A stretch of DNA of 64,000 nucleotides from Gammaproteobacteria bacterium (GTDB lineage Bacteria; Pseudomonadota; Gammaproteobacteria; Pseudomonadales; Azotimanducaceae): positions 30,825 through 94,824 of the forward strand of contig DUBB01000009.1 in NCBI GenBank assembly GCA_012960535.1. The letters run 5' to 3'. The translations under genes were made by a program, and so were the position numbers. How positions within the stretch are numbered: the stretch's first letter is position 1; each line of letters opens with the position of its first letter. The notes beneath the pieces were generated by a model. That model saw only the letters and a list, made by a program, of their open reading frames with translations, made no database searches and was not told where the DNA came from. Shown here piece by piece: positions 26,450 to 35,719 of this stretch.

Positions 26450-27739
26450 TTATTCGTAGATTTCAGTGAGCGCCTGGTAAGTGGCCACCGACAGGTCATC
26501 CCTCAACCTCCAGGGGGATGAAAATAGCTGGATCATGGCAACCACAATCACATCCTCCTGCGGATCAAGCCAGTAGATTGTGCCGGCAACCCCACCCCAA
26601 TCCAACTCCCCCTTAGATGACAGTACACCGCGACCAATGGGATCAATGTAAACACCTATACCAAGGCCATGGCCGCCACCCAAACCAAGACTACGGTCAT
26701 GATCTGGGCCAATATTTGCCTCAGTAATAGTGGCAGGAAGATGATCCTGACTCATGTACTTCACCAGTTTGGGGCTTAATATTCGTTTACCGCCATGACT
26801 GCCACCCTTTCTTAACATTTCAAGAAAGCGTAAATAATCGGGTGCCGTTGAAATCAACCCCGCTCCCCCTGAATCAAAACCACTGACCCGGTACGGGCCG
26901 GCATCGGTAGCGGGATCCTCAACCAACTTCAATCCCTGGCTGGCTCCGTCCCAGCGATGGTTGGATGCCAAGCGGTGGCGTTTGCTGAGCGGTACAGCAA
27001 ACTGGGTATCATGCATGCCAAGGGGTTCAAAAAGCCTGGTGCGGAGAAAGTCACCCAGGGACAGGCCGGTAATTCTCTCCACGACCACACCCAATACATC
27101 AGTGGCAAAACTATATTGCCAGGACTCGCCGGGATGATAGCTCAATGGCAACCGCGCCAGTCTTTCGATGAATTCAGCAGAACTGGTACTGGTTCCCGGA
27201 TTAACCAGCTCGATAAATTCACCGACCGGGTGATCCGGAGCATAGCCGTAGCTTAATCCTGCCATATGGGTAAAGAGCTGATGAATGGTTATCGGACTTC
27301 TGGCGTTTACCAGCGCGCCATTTTCATAGACCTTCATGCCACTCAACTCAGGCACAAACTTTGTCACTGGGTCATCCAGGTGGAATTCGCCCTGCTCATA
27401 CAATATCAACGCGCCAACAGCCGTCATGGCCTTGGTCATGGAGTAAATCCGAAATAACGTATCAATCTGCATGGGCGAATCATTATCCAACCCCAACTGA
27501 CCCAGTATCGAGGACTGCACTGGCCGGCCATGCCTTGCTATCAGGGTAACAATGCCGCTGACTCTGTTCTCATCAATATAACGCTGCGCCAGCTGGTTGA
27601 CTCTGGCCAGGCGCTGGCTTGACATACCTACTCGTTCTGGTTTTACCAGCTTCAAGTCTTCGGCAACGCCCGTCACTTGAACCATCACTAAGCCAACAAT
27701 CCATAAAAGCCGAGCCAGTTTCTTTTTCGCAATCAACAT
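26450..27739 (-). CDS. Exported serine beta-lactamase-like hydrolase
   Basis: About 429 residues with a signal-like N-terminus (ARLLWIVGLVMVQVTGVAED). The beta-lactamase/penicillin-binding fold shows the SxxK motif in RIYSMTKAMTAVGALILYEQG, a Tyr motif in SWQYSFATDVLG, and the C-terminal GGVAGTIYWLDPQEDVIVV. Such proteins (class C-like, EstB type) are mostly esterases or peptidases, not antibiotic-resistance enzymes. It is divergent from the ABC binding-protein gene. The ATG at 27739 is preferred over the GTG four codons earlier. Confidence 0.88.
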   Translation of the reverse strand: MLIAKKKLARLLWIVGLVMVQVTGVAEDLKLVKPERVGMSSQRLARVNQLAQRYIDENRVSGIVTLIARHGRPVQSSILGQLGLDNDSPMQIDTLFRIYSMTKAMTAVGALILYEQGEFHLDDPVTKFVPELSGMKVYENGALVNARSPITIHQLFTHMAGLSYGYAPDHPVGEFIELVNPGTSTSSAEFIERLARLPLSYHPGESWQYSFATDVLGVVVERITGLSLGDFLRTRLFEPLGMHDTQFAVPLSKRHRLASNHRWDGASQGLKLVEDPATDAGPYRVSGFDSGGAGLISTAPDYLRFLEMLRKGGSHGGKRILSPKLVKYMSQDHLPATITEANIGPDHDRSLGLGGGHGLGIGVYIDPIGRGVLSSKGELDWGGVAGTIYWLDPQEDVIVVAMIQLFSSPWRLRDDLSVATYQALTEIYE

Positions 27740-27807
27740 CAGTTCTCTCACATTTAGCCATCATTGAGCATGTTACACTTAGCCTACAATTTTATAGAGC
27801 ACCACTT

Positions 27808-29286
27808 TTGCTGCGAAAGTTTGCATTCATATTGATCCTGTCCGGTTTCACTTTAATGGTACAAGCAGGCGGAACCTTTCGCATCGCCCATGCCATGGAA
27901 TACGGCGGCGCTGAAAACCTCAATCCCTACGATCCAAACAGGTTCAGCCCAACCATTTATTTTCTATACAGCCGCCTCGTCAGAGCCGACTCACAGGATA
28001 CACCATCACCCGACCTGGCCACTCACTGGTCCAGTAATGACAGCGCCACGATCTGGCGGTTCAAACTGCGCAAGGGGGTAACATTCCACGATGGCTCTGC
28101 TTTTGACGCCGCTGACGTTGCCTATTCGCTGACTTATCTACTGGATCCCGAAATCGATTCACCACTAATCTCTACTCTTGGCATTATCAACAGCGTAGAG
28201 ATCATTGATCAGTATACTATCGACATCCATCTGAAATCTGCTCATGCTGATTTCCCGGTGCTGCTCATGGACTATCGTGCCTGTATCATTCCACAGGGCA
28301 TTGGCGAGGCCATTCGCGCCAAGGGAATTGGGACCGGTCCTTTCATAATATCAAAACTCGATCCTGAAGGAATCACTGAGCTGGTCGCCAACAAAGACTA
28401 CTTCCTAGGCCCGCCGCAACTCGATGCCATAGAAGTCATAGCAATTATTGACAACAATGCGCAGATGCAGGCCTTCATGTCAGGCCAAATAGATCTGGTG
28501 CAACGGGTTAATCCCCGCCTGGAAGCATTATTTCGGGGCAATGATCGTTTTTCGGTACAAAAATTCGCTACCGGTGACAAGAACCTGATTGCCTTTCGAA
28601 CCGATGTCGCCCCGTTCGATGACCACAGGGTCAGGAAGGCGATCAGAATCGCTATTGACAGACAGAAATTCATCAATACGGCTATCGGTCATGGTGGTGC
28701 AGTCGTCGCCTGTGACCATCCTGTCTGGCCAGGCGATCCTTATCTCTGGCCAGGTACCTGTGACCAGGACCAGGCACTGGCGCGGCGATTGTTAGCCGAG
28801 GCTGGGTATGCTGACGGCCTGGAATTCGACCTTTATACCTCGACACTATCTGCCAACGGTGTCAGCATGGCTGAAGTCTATCAGGAACAGCTGTCCGAGG
28901 TTAATGTCAAAGTAAATATCATCCTGGCCCCGGCGGATGGTTACTACGGTGATATCTGGATGAACAAGTCTGCCTGTGTTACCTACTGGGGACACAGACC
29001 TGCCGATCAATACCTTAATGAGCTGTACCGTTCAGGTGGCAGCTGGAACGATACTTTCTGGAATGTCCCGGAATATGATGCGCTGCTGGATCAGGCTAGA
29101 TCCGAACTGGATTTTGACAAACGTCGCGCTGTTTACTGGCAGGCGCAGGAAATGCTATTTGAGAAAGGCGGCAGTTTCATGCCGTTTCATTATGTGAATA
29201 TCCGAGTGATGAGCAGCAGAGTTAACGATCTCGAGCCGATCATGGAATTTGCCGTACCCTGGTACAAGGTCAGTAAAACCCCTTAA
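27808..29286 (+). CDS. ABC-transporter periplasmic solute-binding protein (family 5, peptide/opine/nickel type)
   Basis: About 492 residues. I take the TTG at 27808, eight bases after an AGAG site, because it gives a signal peptide (FAFILILSGFTLMVQA then GGTFRIAHA). The mature protein shows the SBP_bac_5 marks ENLNPYDPNRFSPTIYFLYSRLV, GVTFHDGSAFDAADVAYSL and DHRVRKAIRIAIDRQKF. It captures peptides or other oligo-like solutes in the periplasm for delivery to permeases. The matching permease and ATPase genes are probably those at 31147-34759 on the other strand, about 2 kb away. Substrate is unknown. Confidence 0.9.
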   Translation: MLRKFAFILILSGFTLMVQAGGTFRIAHAMEYGGAENLNPYDPNRFSPTIYFLYSRLVRADSQDTPSPDLATHWSSNDSATIWRFKLRKGVTFHDGSAFDAADVAYSLTYLLDPEIDSPLISTLGIINSVEIIDQYTIDIHLKSAHADFPVLLMDYRACIIPQGIGEAIRAKGIGTGPFIISKLDPEGITELVANKDYFLGPPQLDAIEVIAIIDNNAQMQAFMSGQIDLVQRVNPRLEALFRGNDRFSVQKFATGDKNLIAFRTDVAPFDDHRVRKAIRIAIDRQKFINTAIGHGGAVVACDHPVWPGDPYLWPGTCDQDQALARRLLAEAGYADGLEFDLYTSTLSANGVSMAEVYQEQLSEVNVKVNIILAPADGYYGDIWMNKSACVTYWGHRPADQYLNELYRSGGSWNDTFWNVPEYDALLDQARSELDFDKRRAVYWQAQEMLFEKGGSFMPFHYVNIRVMSSRVNDLEPIMEFAVPWYKVSKTP

Positions 29287-29296
29287 AACCCCTTAA

Positions 29297-29326
29297 AATA
29301 AAAAAACCAGGTCAACCCTGCGACCT
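29297..29326 (-). terminator. Rho-independent terminator overlapping a stop codon
   Basis: On the minus strand, AGGTC and GACCT form a five-pair stem around an eight-base loop and are followed by GG and a seven-T run. The TGA of the upstream dehydrogenase gene (29312-29314) is inside the hairpin. The direct repeat ACCCCTTAAA lies just beyond on the plus strand. Confidence 0.6.
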
Positions 29327-30274
29327 TGAAAAACCGACTTCAACACCACCCATTTCGTCTTCGTTATCAACTATTTCTGCCGGAAATCCCGCTGCTGTAA
29401 CCGACAGGCCGGTTGCTTGTTCAAGCCTGCGGATAATATTAGGCGACCACTCGCGCGGACCAAACCTCGTTTGACCATCCTTGAAGATCTCCAGTAACAG
29501 GGGTGACAAATCCAGGTCCACACCACTTCGATCGGCAATCTGCTGAAACAAACCCAGGTCTTTGAGAACGAGATCCATGGTGAAATTGATATTCCGGCTA
29601 CCGTTCAGGATAACCTGCCCTTCAGTTTCGTGGACAAATGAATTGCCCGAGGAAATTCGAATGGCCTGATACGCCGTCGCCAGGTCTAATCCCGCAGCCT
29701 TGGACACGGTCAGTGCCTCGCAAACCGAAACCAGGTTCGCCGTAGCCAGGTAATTGGTGCACACCTTCAGCGTCGAAGCCGACCCCAAAGGGCCCGTATG
29801 CAAGATCTCCCTGCCCATGATGGACAGCAGTGGCAGCACCTGCTCAAACGTGGTCCTTTCACAGCCGGCTAAAATGGCGATATTACCCGTCTCGGCCCGA
29901 TGACAGCCGCCGGATACCGGGCAATCTGCCGCTCTTCCACCGAGTTGCATGACGCTGGCACCTAACCGGCGAACCTCCGCCTCATCGGTTGTGCTCATCT
30001 CCAGCCATACTTTACCGGTAGAAAACCCTTGTAAAACCCCTTGTTCACCTTCCATCACGCTGGCACTGATACTGGGCGATGGCAAACAGGTAATCAGCAC
30101 GTCCACCTTTTGAATCATTTCCACAGGCGCGTCAGCGCAGCCAGCCCCAGCATTGACGAATGGCCTGACCTTATCAGTATCGATGTCATGAACGATCAGA
30201 TCCACATCGTTTCTCAACAGCGACTGCGCCAGTTTTGCGCCCACATTGCCTAACCCTATAAAACCTACTTTGAT
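29312..30274 (-). CDS. NAD(P)-dependent 3-hydroxyisobutyrate dehydrogenase-type reductase
   Basis: About 320 residues. The Rossmann start KVGFIGLGNVGAKLA, the substrate loop DCPVSGGCHRAETGN, and the catalytic-lysine helix STLKVCTNYLATANLV are those of beta-hydroxyacid dehydrogenases (3-hydroxyisobutyrate, tartronate-semialdehyde or GLYR type). The best ribosome site (GGGAG, seven bases) precedes an ATC at 30272-30274 that would give Met-Lys-Val-Gly; a GTG at 30298 is in frame but has no ribosome site and adds MIRKGRRL. Substrate is not deducible. Confidence 0.85.
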   Translation of the reverse strand: MKVGFIGLGNVGAKLAQSLLRNDVDLIVHDIDTDKVRPFVNAGAGCADAPVEMIQKVDVLITCLPSPSISASVMEGEQGVLQGFSTGKVWLEMSTTDEAEVRRLGASVMQLGGRAADCPVSGGCHRAETGNIAILAGCERTTFEQVLPLLSIMGREILHTGPLGSASTLKVCTNYLATANLVSVCEALTVSKAAGLDLATAYQAIRISSGNSFVHETEGQVILNGSRNINFTMDLVLKDLGLFQQIADRSGVDLDLSPLLLEIFKDGQTRFGPREWSPNIIRRLEQATGLSVTAAGFPAEIVDNEDEMGGVEVGFSRSQG

Positions 30275-30545
30275 GAGCCTTCTCCCTTTTCTAATCACGC
30301 TAAATAGCTTTCATTGCCGTATTGTCACTCGCTTGGTACAAGCCTTCAATCAATCGCTGAGAAAATGGTGCACTCGCTTAGCTGCTATAACAACTCACTG
30401 GTACAATGACTTATTGCTGACATTTCAACCCCTTGGCAGTAAAACCCGGCCCTGGCAACACCCTTTATCTCGGTGCAGGCCCAGCGAAAACCGGATTAAA
30501 GTAGTATTATAGAATCCGCAAAATCATTTGAATCAGGGGTAATCC

Positions 30546-31118
30546 ATGAACACCGTAAGCTTCTCAAAAATGTCAGATGGATCCGGCGCTGACTACAGGA
30601 TGCTGGCTGAGTATGAGCGTGACCAGATCAACGCATTACCAGAAAATATTCTAAGCCAGTTGCGAACTCTTGAGACTAGCCTGCAAGGCTACAAAATTCA
30701 TCGCCTGGAACACGCCTTGCAGGCTGCAACCCGGGCAGAGCGAGAGGGTATGGACATAGAATGGATTGTGGCTGCCCTGGTGCACGACATTGGTGATGGC
30801 CTGGCACCGTTAAACCACTCCCAGCTGGCTGCTGCCATCATCAGGCCGTACGTGCGAGCTGAAGTCACCTGGGTAGTAGAGATGCATGGCCTGTTCCAGA
30901 TGATCTACTATGCTCATCACCTGGACCTGGACCCCAACGGTCGGGATCAGTATAAACAACACCCGTGGTACAACAGTTGCGTGCGTTTTTGCGAACGACT
31001 GGATCAGTGTTCTTTTGACCCTGCCTATGACAGCGAAACCCTGCAACACTTTGCCCCCCTGGTGCATGAGGTCTTTTCACGGGCCCCGTTTCAGCCAGCC
31101 ATTGTTAACCCTGAATGA
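30546..31118 (+). CDS. HD-domain protein, possible diiron oxygenase (PhnZ/MIOX-like) or phosphohydrolase
   Basis: A 190-residue protein with an AGGGGT ribosome site. Candidate metal ligands in order are His56 (RLEHALQ), His80-Asp81 (ALVHDIGD), His91 (NHSQ), His114 (EMHGLFQ) and Asp153 (RLDQ). A six-ligand set of this kind, at this short length, is typical of mixed-valence diiron HD oxygenases such as PhnZ, TmpB and myo-inositol oxygenase, which cleave C-P or C-C bonds. Simple HD phosphohydrolases usually show fewer histidines. No partner gene for phosphonate hydroxylation is next to it. Convergent with the ABC operon. Confidence 0.65.
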   Translation: MNTVSFSKMSDGSGADYRMLAEYERDQINALPENILSQLRTLETSLQGYKIHRLEHALQAATRAEREGMDIEWIVAALVHDIGDGLAPLNHSQLAAAIIRPYVRAEVTWVVEMHGLFQMIYYAHHLDLDPNGRDQYKQHPWYNSCVRFCERLDQCSFDPAYDSETLQHFAPLVHEVFSRAPFQPAIVNPE

Positions 31119-31146
31119 CGCCCTCGAGCTAGCATCCAGAGACCGC

Positions 31147-32958
31147 TCATAATACTGAAGCAAGAAGTGACTGGGTATAAGCATGGTCAGGGTCTGAAAA
31201 CACTCGGGACACGGGTCCTGATTCTCTAATCCTGCCTTGCTCCAGAACCACGACCTGATCCGCGAGGACGTCAACAACTGCAAGATCGTGGGATACAAAC
31301 AGTATTGCCAGCTGACTTTCCTGACGTAACCGAAGCAGCAGTTTAATGATGGAAGCTTGTACAGAGACATCCAGGGCCGAGGTGATTTCATCACAGAGAA
31401 TCAAATCCGGTTTAGCCACCAGGGCACGAGCAATGGCGATTCGCTGTTTCTCACCGCCTGATAACTGCCCTGGATAACGCGTGCGATACGCCAGGGGTAG
31501 ATTAACCCGGGTCAGTATCTCATCTACCTGCTGCCTGATAGCCTCATCAGAACTGCCAAAATAAAGTTTAATAGGTCGAGCCAGAATTGCCTCAACGGTC
31601 TGACTTGGATTCAGCGAGGCATCCGGATTCTGAAATACCAGCTGGATCTTCTGCTGGCAATCAGCGTCTCTGCTGCCAACCGAATGACGCAGGTCAAACT
31701 GGTCATTCAGCATGAGGCTGCCAGCAAAAGGCTTCTGTAATCCGGCAATGGTTTTCAGCAAAGTGCTTTTGCCACTACCAGACTCGCCCACCAGACCCAG
31801 AATTTCTCCTCGCCTGATTTCAAACTCAATACCCTGGGTCACTAAACTCGGTTGACGACCTGTAAACCAGCGTGTCAGGGATGGCCGGTCATAACTCACA
31901 CTCAAATCCTTAACTCGCAATACCACCCTGCTGAATTTCGTTGGCTTGTTAATCCGATCACTGCCTTCAACTGATTTCCAATCCAGCGCCTCACTGGCCA
32001 AATGGCATTTCACCTGTCTGGCCGACACTGTCGAGCTGTCTGGCTTGTGCTGCTGACAAACCGGTCGCGCATAGCTACAACGCTCAACAAAAACACACTG
32101 GTTATCAAAATTCCGCTGTCCGGGCTGAGGTTGCATGCCTTCCAGGCTCACCGGTAATCTATCCTGGTGCATTCTTGGAATACTATCCAGCAAGCCTTTG
32201 GTATAGGGGTGGGCGGGATTGTCGATAAGATCGTTTTTATCACCCAGCTCAACCAGTTCACCTGCATACATAATGGCAATTTTATTACAGACAGCGCTGA
32301 TCACCCCGATATCATGGCTGACGTAGATCATGGCAGTTCGAGTCTCAGCGGTTATTTCCCGAAGCAGGTCAAGAACATGAACCTGGGTGGTCACATCCAG
32401 ACCCGTGGTAGGCTCGTCTAGCAGCAGTAAATCGGGTTCGCCGGCCAATGCCATGGCAATAGCAATGCGCTGCTGCTGTCCGCCTGATAACTCGTGTGGA
32501 TAACGCTTGAGTAGTTCCCCCGGATCGGGCAGTTGAACCCGATCCAGCAGACTGAAACAGCGCTGTCGCCACAACCCTGACGGTAAATCTGAATGCAGGC
32601 TTAAAGCCTCAAACAACTGATTTTCAATTTTCATTGTTGGTGTCAATGACTGTCCCGCATTCTGCGGGATCAAGGCCATTCGCCCACCTCGCAGTTTCTG
32701 CAGGTCCCCTGCTGGCATCACCCCGGGGTCTTCACCCATAAACTGTAGATCACCGCCCAAGCGGTGCAGGCCCGCTTTATAAAATCCCATAATGGCCAGC
32801 AACAACGTGCTTTTACCGCAGCCACTTTCGCCCACCAAACCCAGGGTTTCTCCTGCGGCGAGCGACAGATCCACCGAAGATATAACCGCAACCGACCGGC
32901 TCTGCGCATCGCTATAGCCAATGGATAAACCATTGATACTGAGTAACGAACCGCTCAC
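31147..32958 (-). CDS. Fused double ATPase of a peptide/opine-type ABC importer (DppD-DppF-like)
   Basis: A 603-residue protein with two complete nucleotide-binding domains. The first has Walker A GESGCGKST, signature LSGGQQQRIAIAMAL and Walker B LLLLDEPTTGLD. An oligopeptide C-terminal cysteine segment with CVFVERCSYARPVC follows. The second has GESGSGKST, LSGGEKQRIAIARAL and LILCDEITSALD. It powers the two permeases encoded just upstream; the GTG start overlaps the permease stop in GTGA. The cysteine segment may bind an iron-sulfur cluster, as known for DppD-type proteins. Confidence 0.95.
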   Translation of the reverse strand: MSGSLLSINGLSIGYSDAQSRSVAVISSVDLSLAAGETLGLVGESGCGKSTLLLAIMGFYKAGLHRLGGDLQFMGEDPGVMPAGDLQKLRGGRMALIPQNAGQSLTPTMKIENQLFEALSLHSDLPSGLWRQRCFSLLDRVQLPDPGELLKRYPHELSGGQQQRIAIAMALAGEPDLLLLDEPTTGLDVTTQVHVLDLLREITAETRTAMIYVSHDIGVISAVCNKIAIMYAGELVELGDKNDLIDNPAHPYTKGLLDSIPRMHQDRLPVSLEGMQPQPGQRNFDNQCVFVERCSYARPVCQQHKPDSSTVSARQVKCHLASEALDWKSVEGSDRINKPTKFSRVVLRVKDLSVSYDRPSLTRWFTGRQPSLVTQGIEFEIRRGEILGLVGESGSGKSTLLKTIAGLQKPFAGSLMLNDQFDLRHSVGSRDADCQQKIQLVFQNPDASLNPSQTVEAILARPIKLYFGSSDEAIRQQVDEILTRVNLPLAYRTRYPGQLSGGEKQRIAIARALVAKPDLILCDEITSALDVSVQASIIKLLLRLRQESQLAILFVSHDLAVVDVLADQVVVLEQGRIRESGPVSRVFSDPDHAYTQSLLASVL

Positions 32959-33806
32959 AGCAGCACCCTGGTAGATCTATCAAGCCCTAGAGATTTAGCC
33001 AAAGCATCGGCTGTCAGGTTGATTCCAATGATAAGTGAGCTCAGCGCAATCATCGGCAGCAATACCGGCCAGGCAGCCAGAGCCATATAAATCCGTGCGC
33101 TGGCTATCATCAAACCCCAGTCAGGCGTGGGCGGTGTTACACCAAAGCCAAGAAACGACAGCGCACTGAAGGCCAATAGCATCCAGGACCAGCGCATAGC
33201 GGATTCCACTAACAGAACATCCCGGACATTAGGCAGTATCTCCCTGAACAGGATACTGAAAGTGCCTTCTCCTCGGGATTTTGCGGCTAATACATAATCC
33301 TTGACCACCACGTCAAGGGTTGCCGCTCGTGCCAATCTGACGAAGCCAATGCCATAGAAAAAGCCCAGTGTTAAAATCATAACAACAGGATCGTTGCCAA
33401 AAGTGGCGATCACCAAAAGCAAAAAAATCATAAATGGTATGGCCAGGAATATATCGATGCCGCGCATGATCACCTCGTCGGTTCGCCCCCCCTTATAGCC
33501 GGCCATAATTCCGCAAAAACCACCCCAGGTAAGCGCCAGGCAGGTGGCCAGCAAAGTGACCAGAATTGCCTGCCTTCCTCCCAGCATGGTGCGTGTGAGC
33601 ACGTCCCTGCCCAGGGTATCAAGCCCCGCCCAATGCTGTAAGGAAGGGCCAATGTGATTGATGATTTCGGATTGGCTATCAAACTGGTATGGCACCAACC
33701 AGGGAGAAACCAGCGCAAGCAGAACATGGAACAGGACCATGCTCAGACCAAACCTTCCAGAACGGGAAGCCAGAATCCCGGTTAACAATGTATGCAGCGA
33801 ATTCAA
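32955..33806 (-). CDS. ABC importer permease, DppC-like
   Basis: A 283-residue inner-membrane permease. The LDTLGRDVLTRTMLGGRQAI segment is the standard DppC N-terminal mark, and EILPNVRDVLLVESAMR with FLGFGVTPPTPDWGLM is the EAA coupling loop region. Five to six membrane helices are expected. A TTG start overlaps the upstream permease stop (TTGA) with a GAGGGACAGG site, so the pair is translationally coupled. Confidence 0.93.
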   Translation of the reverse strand: MNSLHTLLTGILASRSGRFGLSMVLFHVLLALVSPWLVPYQFDSQSEIINHIGPSLQHWAGLDTLGRDVLTRTMLGGRQAILVTLLATCLALTWGGFCGIMAGYKGGRTDEVIMRGIDIFLAIPFMIFLLLVIATFGNDPVVMILTLGFFYGIGFVRLARAATLDVVVKDYVLAAKSRGEGTFSILFREILPNVRDVLLVESAMRWSWMLLAFSALSFLGFGVTPPTPDWGLMIASARIYMALAAWPVLLPMIALSSLIIGINLTADALAKSLGLDRSTRVLL

Positions 33807-34759
33807 CCTGTCCCTCGCTGGCTTCGCAGCCTTGGGTTGAGAAGTAACGTTACCAGGTCTGCAAACAGATTAAGACTGATATAGATCGATGCCATCAGCA
33901 GGGCTATAGCCTGTACCAATGCAAAGTCCCGGTCGGCAATTGCATTCACAGAGAGACGACCAATGCCCGGGTAATTGAAAACCACTTCAACGACCAGTAC
34001 GCCGCCCATCAGCCAGGCGATATTCAGAGCAATCAGATTAATCGCTGGCAGCAGCGCATTGGGCAGAGCATGCTGTAGCACCAGCCGCCAGCGAGGAAGT
34101 CCTTTGAGACTGCCCATCAACACGAAATCTGAGGCGAGTATATTGATCATGCTGGTCCTGACCATGCGCATGATGTGAGCCACCATTACCAGCGTCAACG
34201 TTATCACTGGCAACACAATGTTAGACAGAACTTCGAGCACTGGCGCATCGGCTCGCATGATTACGATCCCCGGTAGCCAGCCAAGCCAGACCCCGAACAC
34301 CGATATAAGCAATGTGCCCGTGATGAATTCTGGTACTGTCATACAGAAAATGGCAATACCGGATATCCATAAATCTGCTTGCCGGTCTCTATACAGAGCG
34401 GCAATTGCGCCAAGCAGAATTGCCAGCGGAATTCCCAGAACAGCGGCAGAAAGTCCTAAAATTACGGTGTTGCGAAAGCGCGACCCGATAATATCAGCAA
34501 GCGGCTTATCCCGCTTTATACTCTGACCGAGATCGCCTGCCATGAGTCCATCTGCCCATTTCAGGTATCTGACCGGCGCCGGACGATCAAGCTGATGCTT
34601 GCTTCGGCAATTGTCCAGTCGTTGTCCCTGGGCCATCTGACCCAGGAAAGCCTGGCAGGCATCACCGGGCAACAGTTCCACCGCAATAAACACCACCACA
34701 GAAACAGCCCAGAGGGTTATCAGGGCAAACAAAAACCGCCTGGCTATCAATAGCAGCAA
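33803..34759 (-). CDS. ABC importer permease, DppB-like
   Basis: A 318-residue permease that starts with the DppB-type helix LLLIARRFLFALITLWAVSV followed by LPGDACQAFLG. The coupling-loop region is GLPRWRLVLQHALPNALLPAINLIA and the C-terminal mark is VVEVVFNYPGIGRL. A TTG start lies five bases after AAGGA and eight bases after the homocysteine methyltransferase stop. It is part of the four-gene leftward operon 35658-31147. Confidence 0.93.
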   Translation of the reverse strand: MLLLIARRFLFALITLWAVSVVVFIAVELLPGDACQAFLGQMAQGQRLDNCRSKHQLDRPAPVRYLKWADGLMAGDLGQSIKRDKPLADIIGSRFRNTVILGLSAAVLGIPLAILLGAIAALYRDRQADLWISGIAIFCMTVPEFITGTLLISVFGVWLGWLPGIVIMRADAPVLEVLSNIVLPVITLTLVMVAHIMRMVRTSMINILASDFVLMGSLKGLPRWRLVLQHALPNALLPAINLIALNIAWLMGGVLVVEVVFNYPGIGRLSVNAIADRDFALVQAIALLMASIYISLNLFADLVTLLLNPRLRSQRGTG

Positions 34760-34767
34760 AACAATCC

Positions 34768-35658
34768 TTACTGATTAAACGCTGTTAGCGCTCGGCTGAG
34801 CGCCTTAATATCGGCCGGTCCAATACCACAGCAACCGCCAATAATAGTTGCTCCAGCCACTGCTGCACGCAAACTCTGAGCCACGAAATAATCGGTGGTG
34901 ACATCACTTCGACGCCCTGTCTCCAAAGCATTGTCCAGGGTCCAGCCTTCAGGAACCCGTCCCATACGGTTGGCATAACAGCCCAGCGGCTTATTGGTCA
35001 ACTCAGCTAACTCAATCAGGCCGCTCTCGATGGTCTCCGGACAGGTACAATTCAGCATATAACCATCGACATCCAGATAAGCAATCTTATTAAACGCGTC
35101 GGCGAGACTCTCACCACTGCGTAATCCACTGCCAGGCGTTTCATGTAGCGTCCATGAAACGTACACCGGCTTGCCATTACCCCATCGTTTTGCCTGGCTG
35201 GCGGCAAGTTCTGCCTCCGCCGCTGAAGACATGGTCTCACAAATATACAGATCAACAAATGGCTGCAGCGCTTCGACCATATTCTGATAAACAGGCAGGG
35301 CAACCTCTTTTGCGGGCACCAAATCGGGTCGATAGCTTTCTGAAAGAGGTGGTATTGAACCTGCCACTAATACCTTGTCGCTGCCCGCGTCTACTGCCTG
35401 CCTTGCAAGCTTACCCGCCAGGCGGGTCAACCGAACATACTCTGTCTGCAGATTTTCTTTAGCCAGGTAGCTCGGGATGGTGGAATAGGTATTGGTAATG
35501 ATCATGCGAGCGCCAGCCTCTATATACTCGCGATGCAAATCGACGACGATCTGGGGTTTTTCAATGAGCGCTCTGGCAGACCACAAGCCTTTGCCACTAT
35601 TGCTGATGCGTTTCTGGATTTCACCCCCCATCCCGCCATCAAGAACCGTTATTGTCAC
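34768..35658 (-). CDS. Homocysteine S-methyltransferase family protein
   Basis: A 296-residue zinc-dependent barrel. The opening is VLDGGMGGEIQKR, and the zinc ligands are Cys in MLNCTCPETIE and the paired Cys in IGGCCGIGPADI. The family moves methyl from betaine, dimethylsulfonioacetate or S-methylmethionine to homocysteine to make methionine. A GTG start follows GGAGG. It heads the operon with the peptide/opine-type ABC importer, so the transported solute may be the methyl donor. Close to a betaine-catabolic locus, betaine:homocysteine activity is possible but unproven. Confidence 0.9.
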   Translation of the reverse strand: MTITVLDGGMGGEIQKRISNSGKGLWSARALIEKPQIVVDLHREYIEAGARMIITNTYSTIPSYLAKENLQTEYVRLTRLAGKLARQAVDAGSDKVLVAGSIPPLSESYRPDLVPAKEVALPVYQNMVEALQPFVDLYICETMSSAAEAELAASQAKRWGNGKPVYVSWTLHETPGSGLRSGESLADAFNKIAYLDVDGYMLNCTCPETIESGLIELAELTNKPLGCYANRMGRVPEGWTLDNALETGRRSDVTTDYFVAQSLRAAVAGATIIGGCCGIGPADIKALSRALTAFNQ

Positions 35659-35719
35659 ACTTACCTCCGCATTGAGTGCCGTAATATACTATTGATTCCG
35701 CCTGTCCGGTAAAGCGGGT

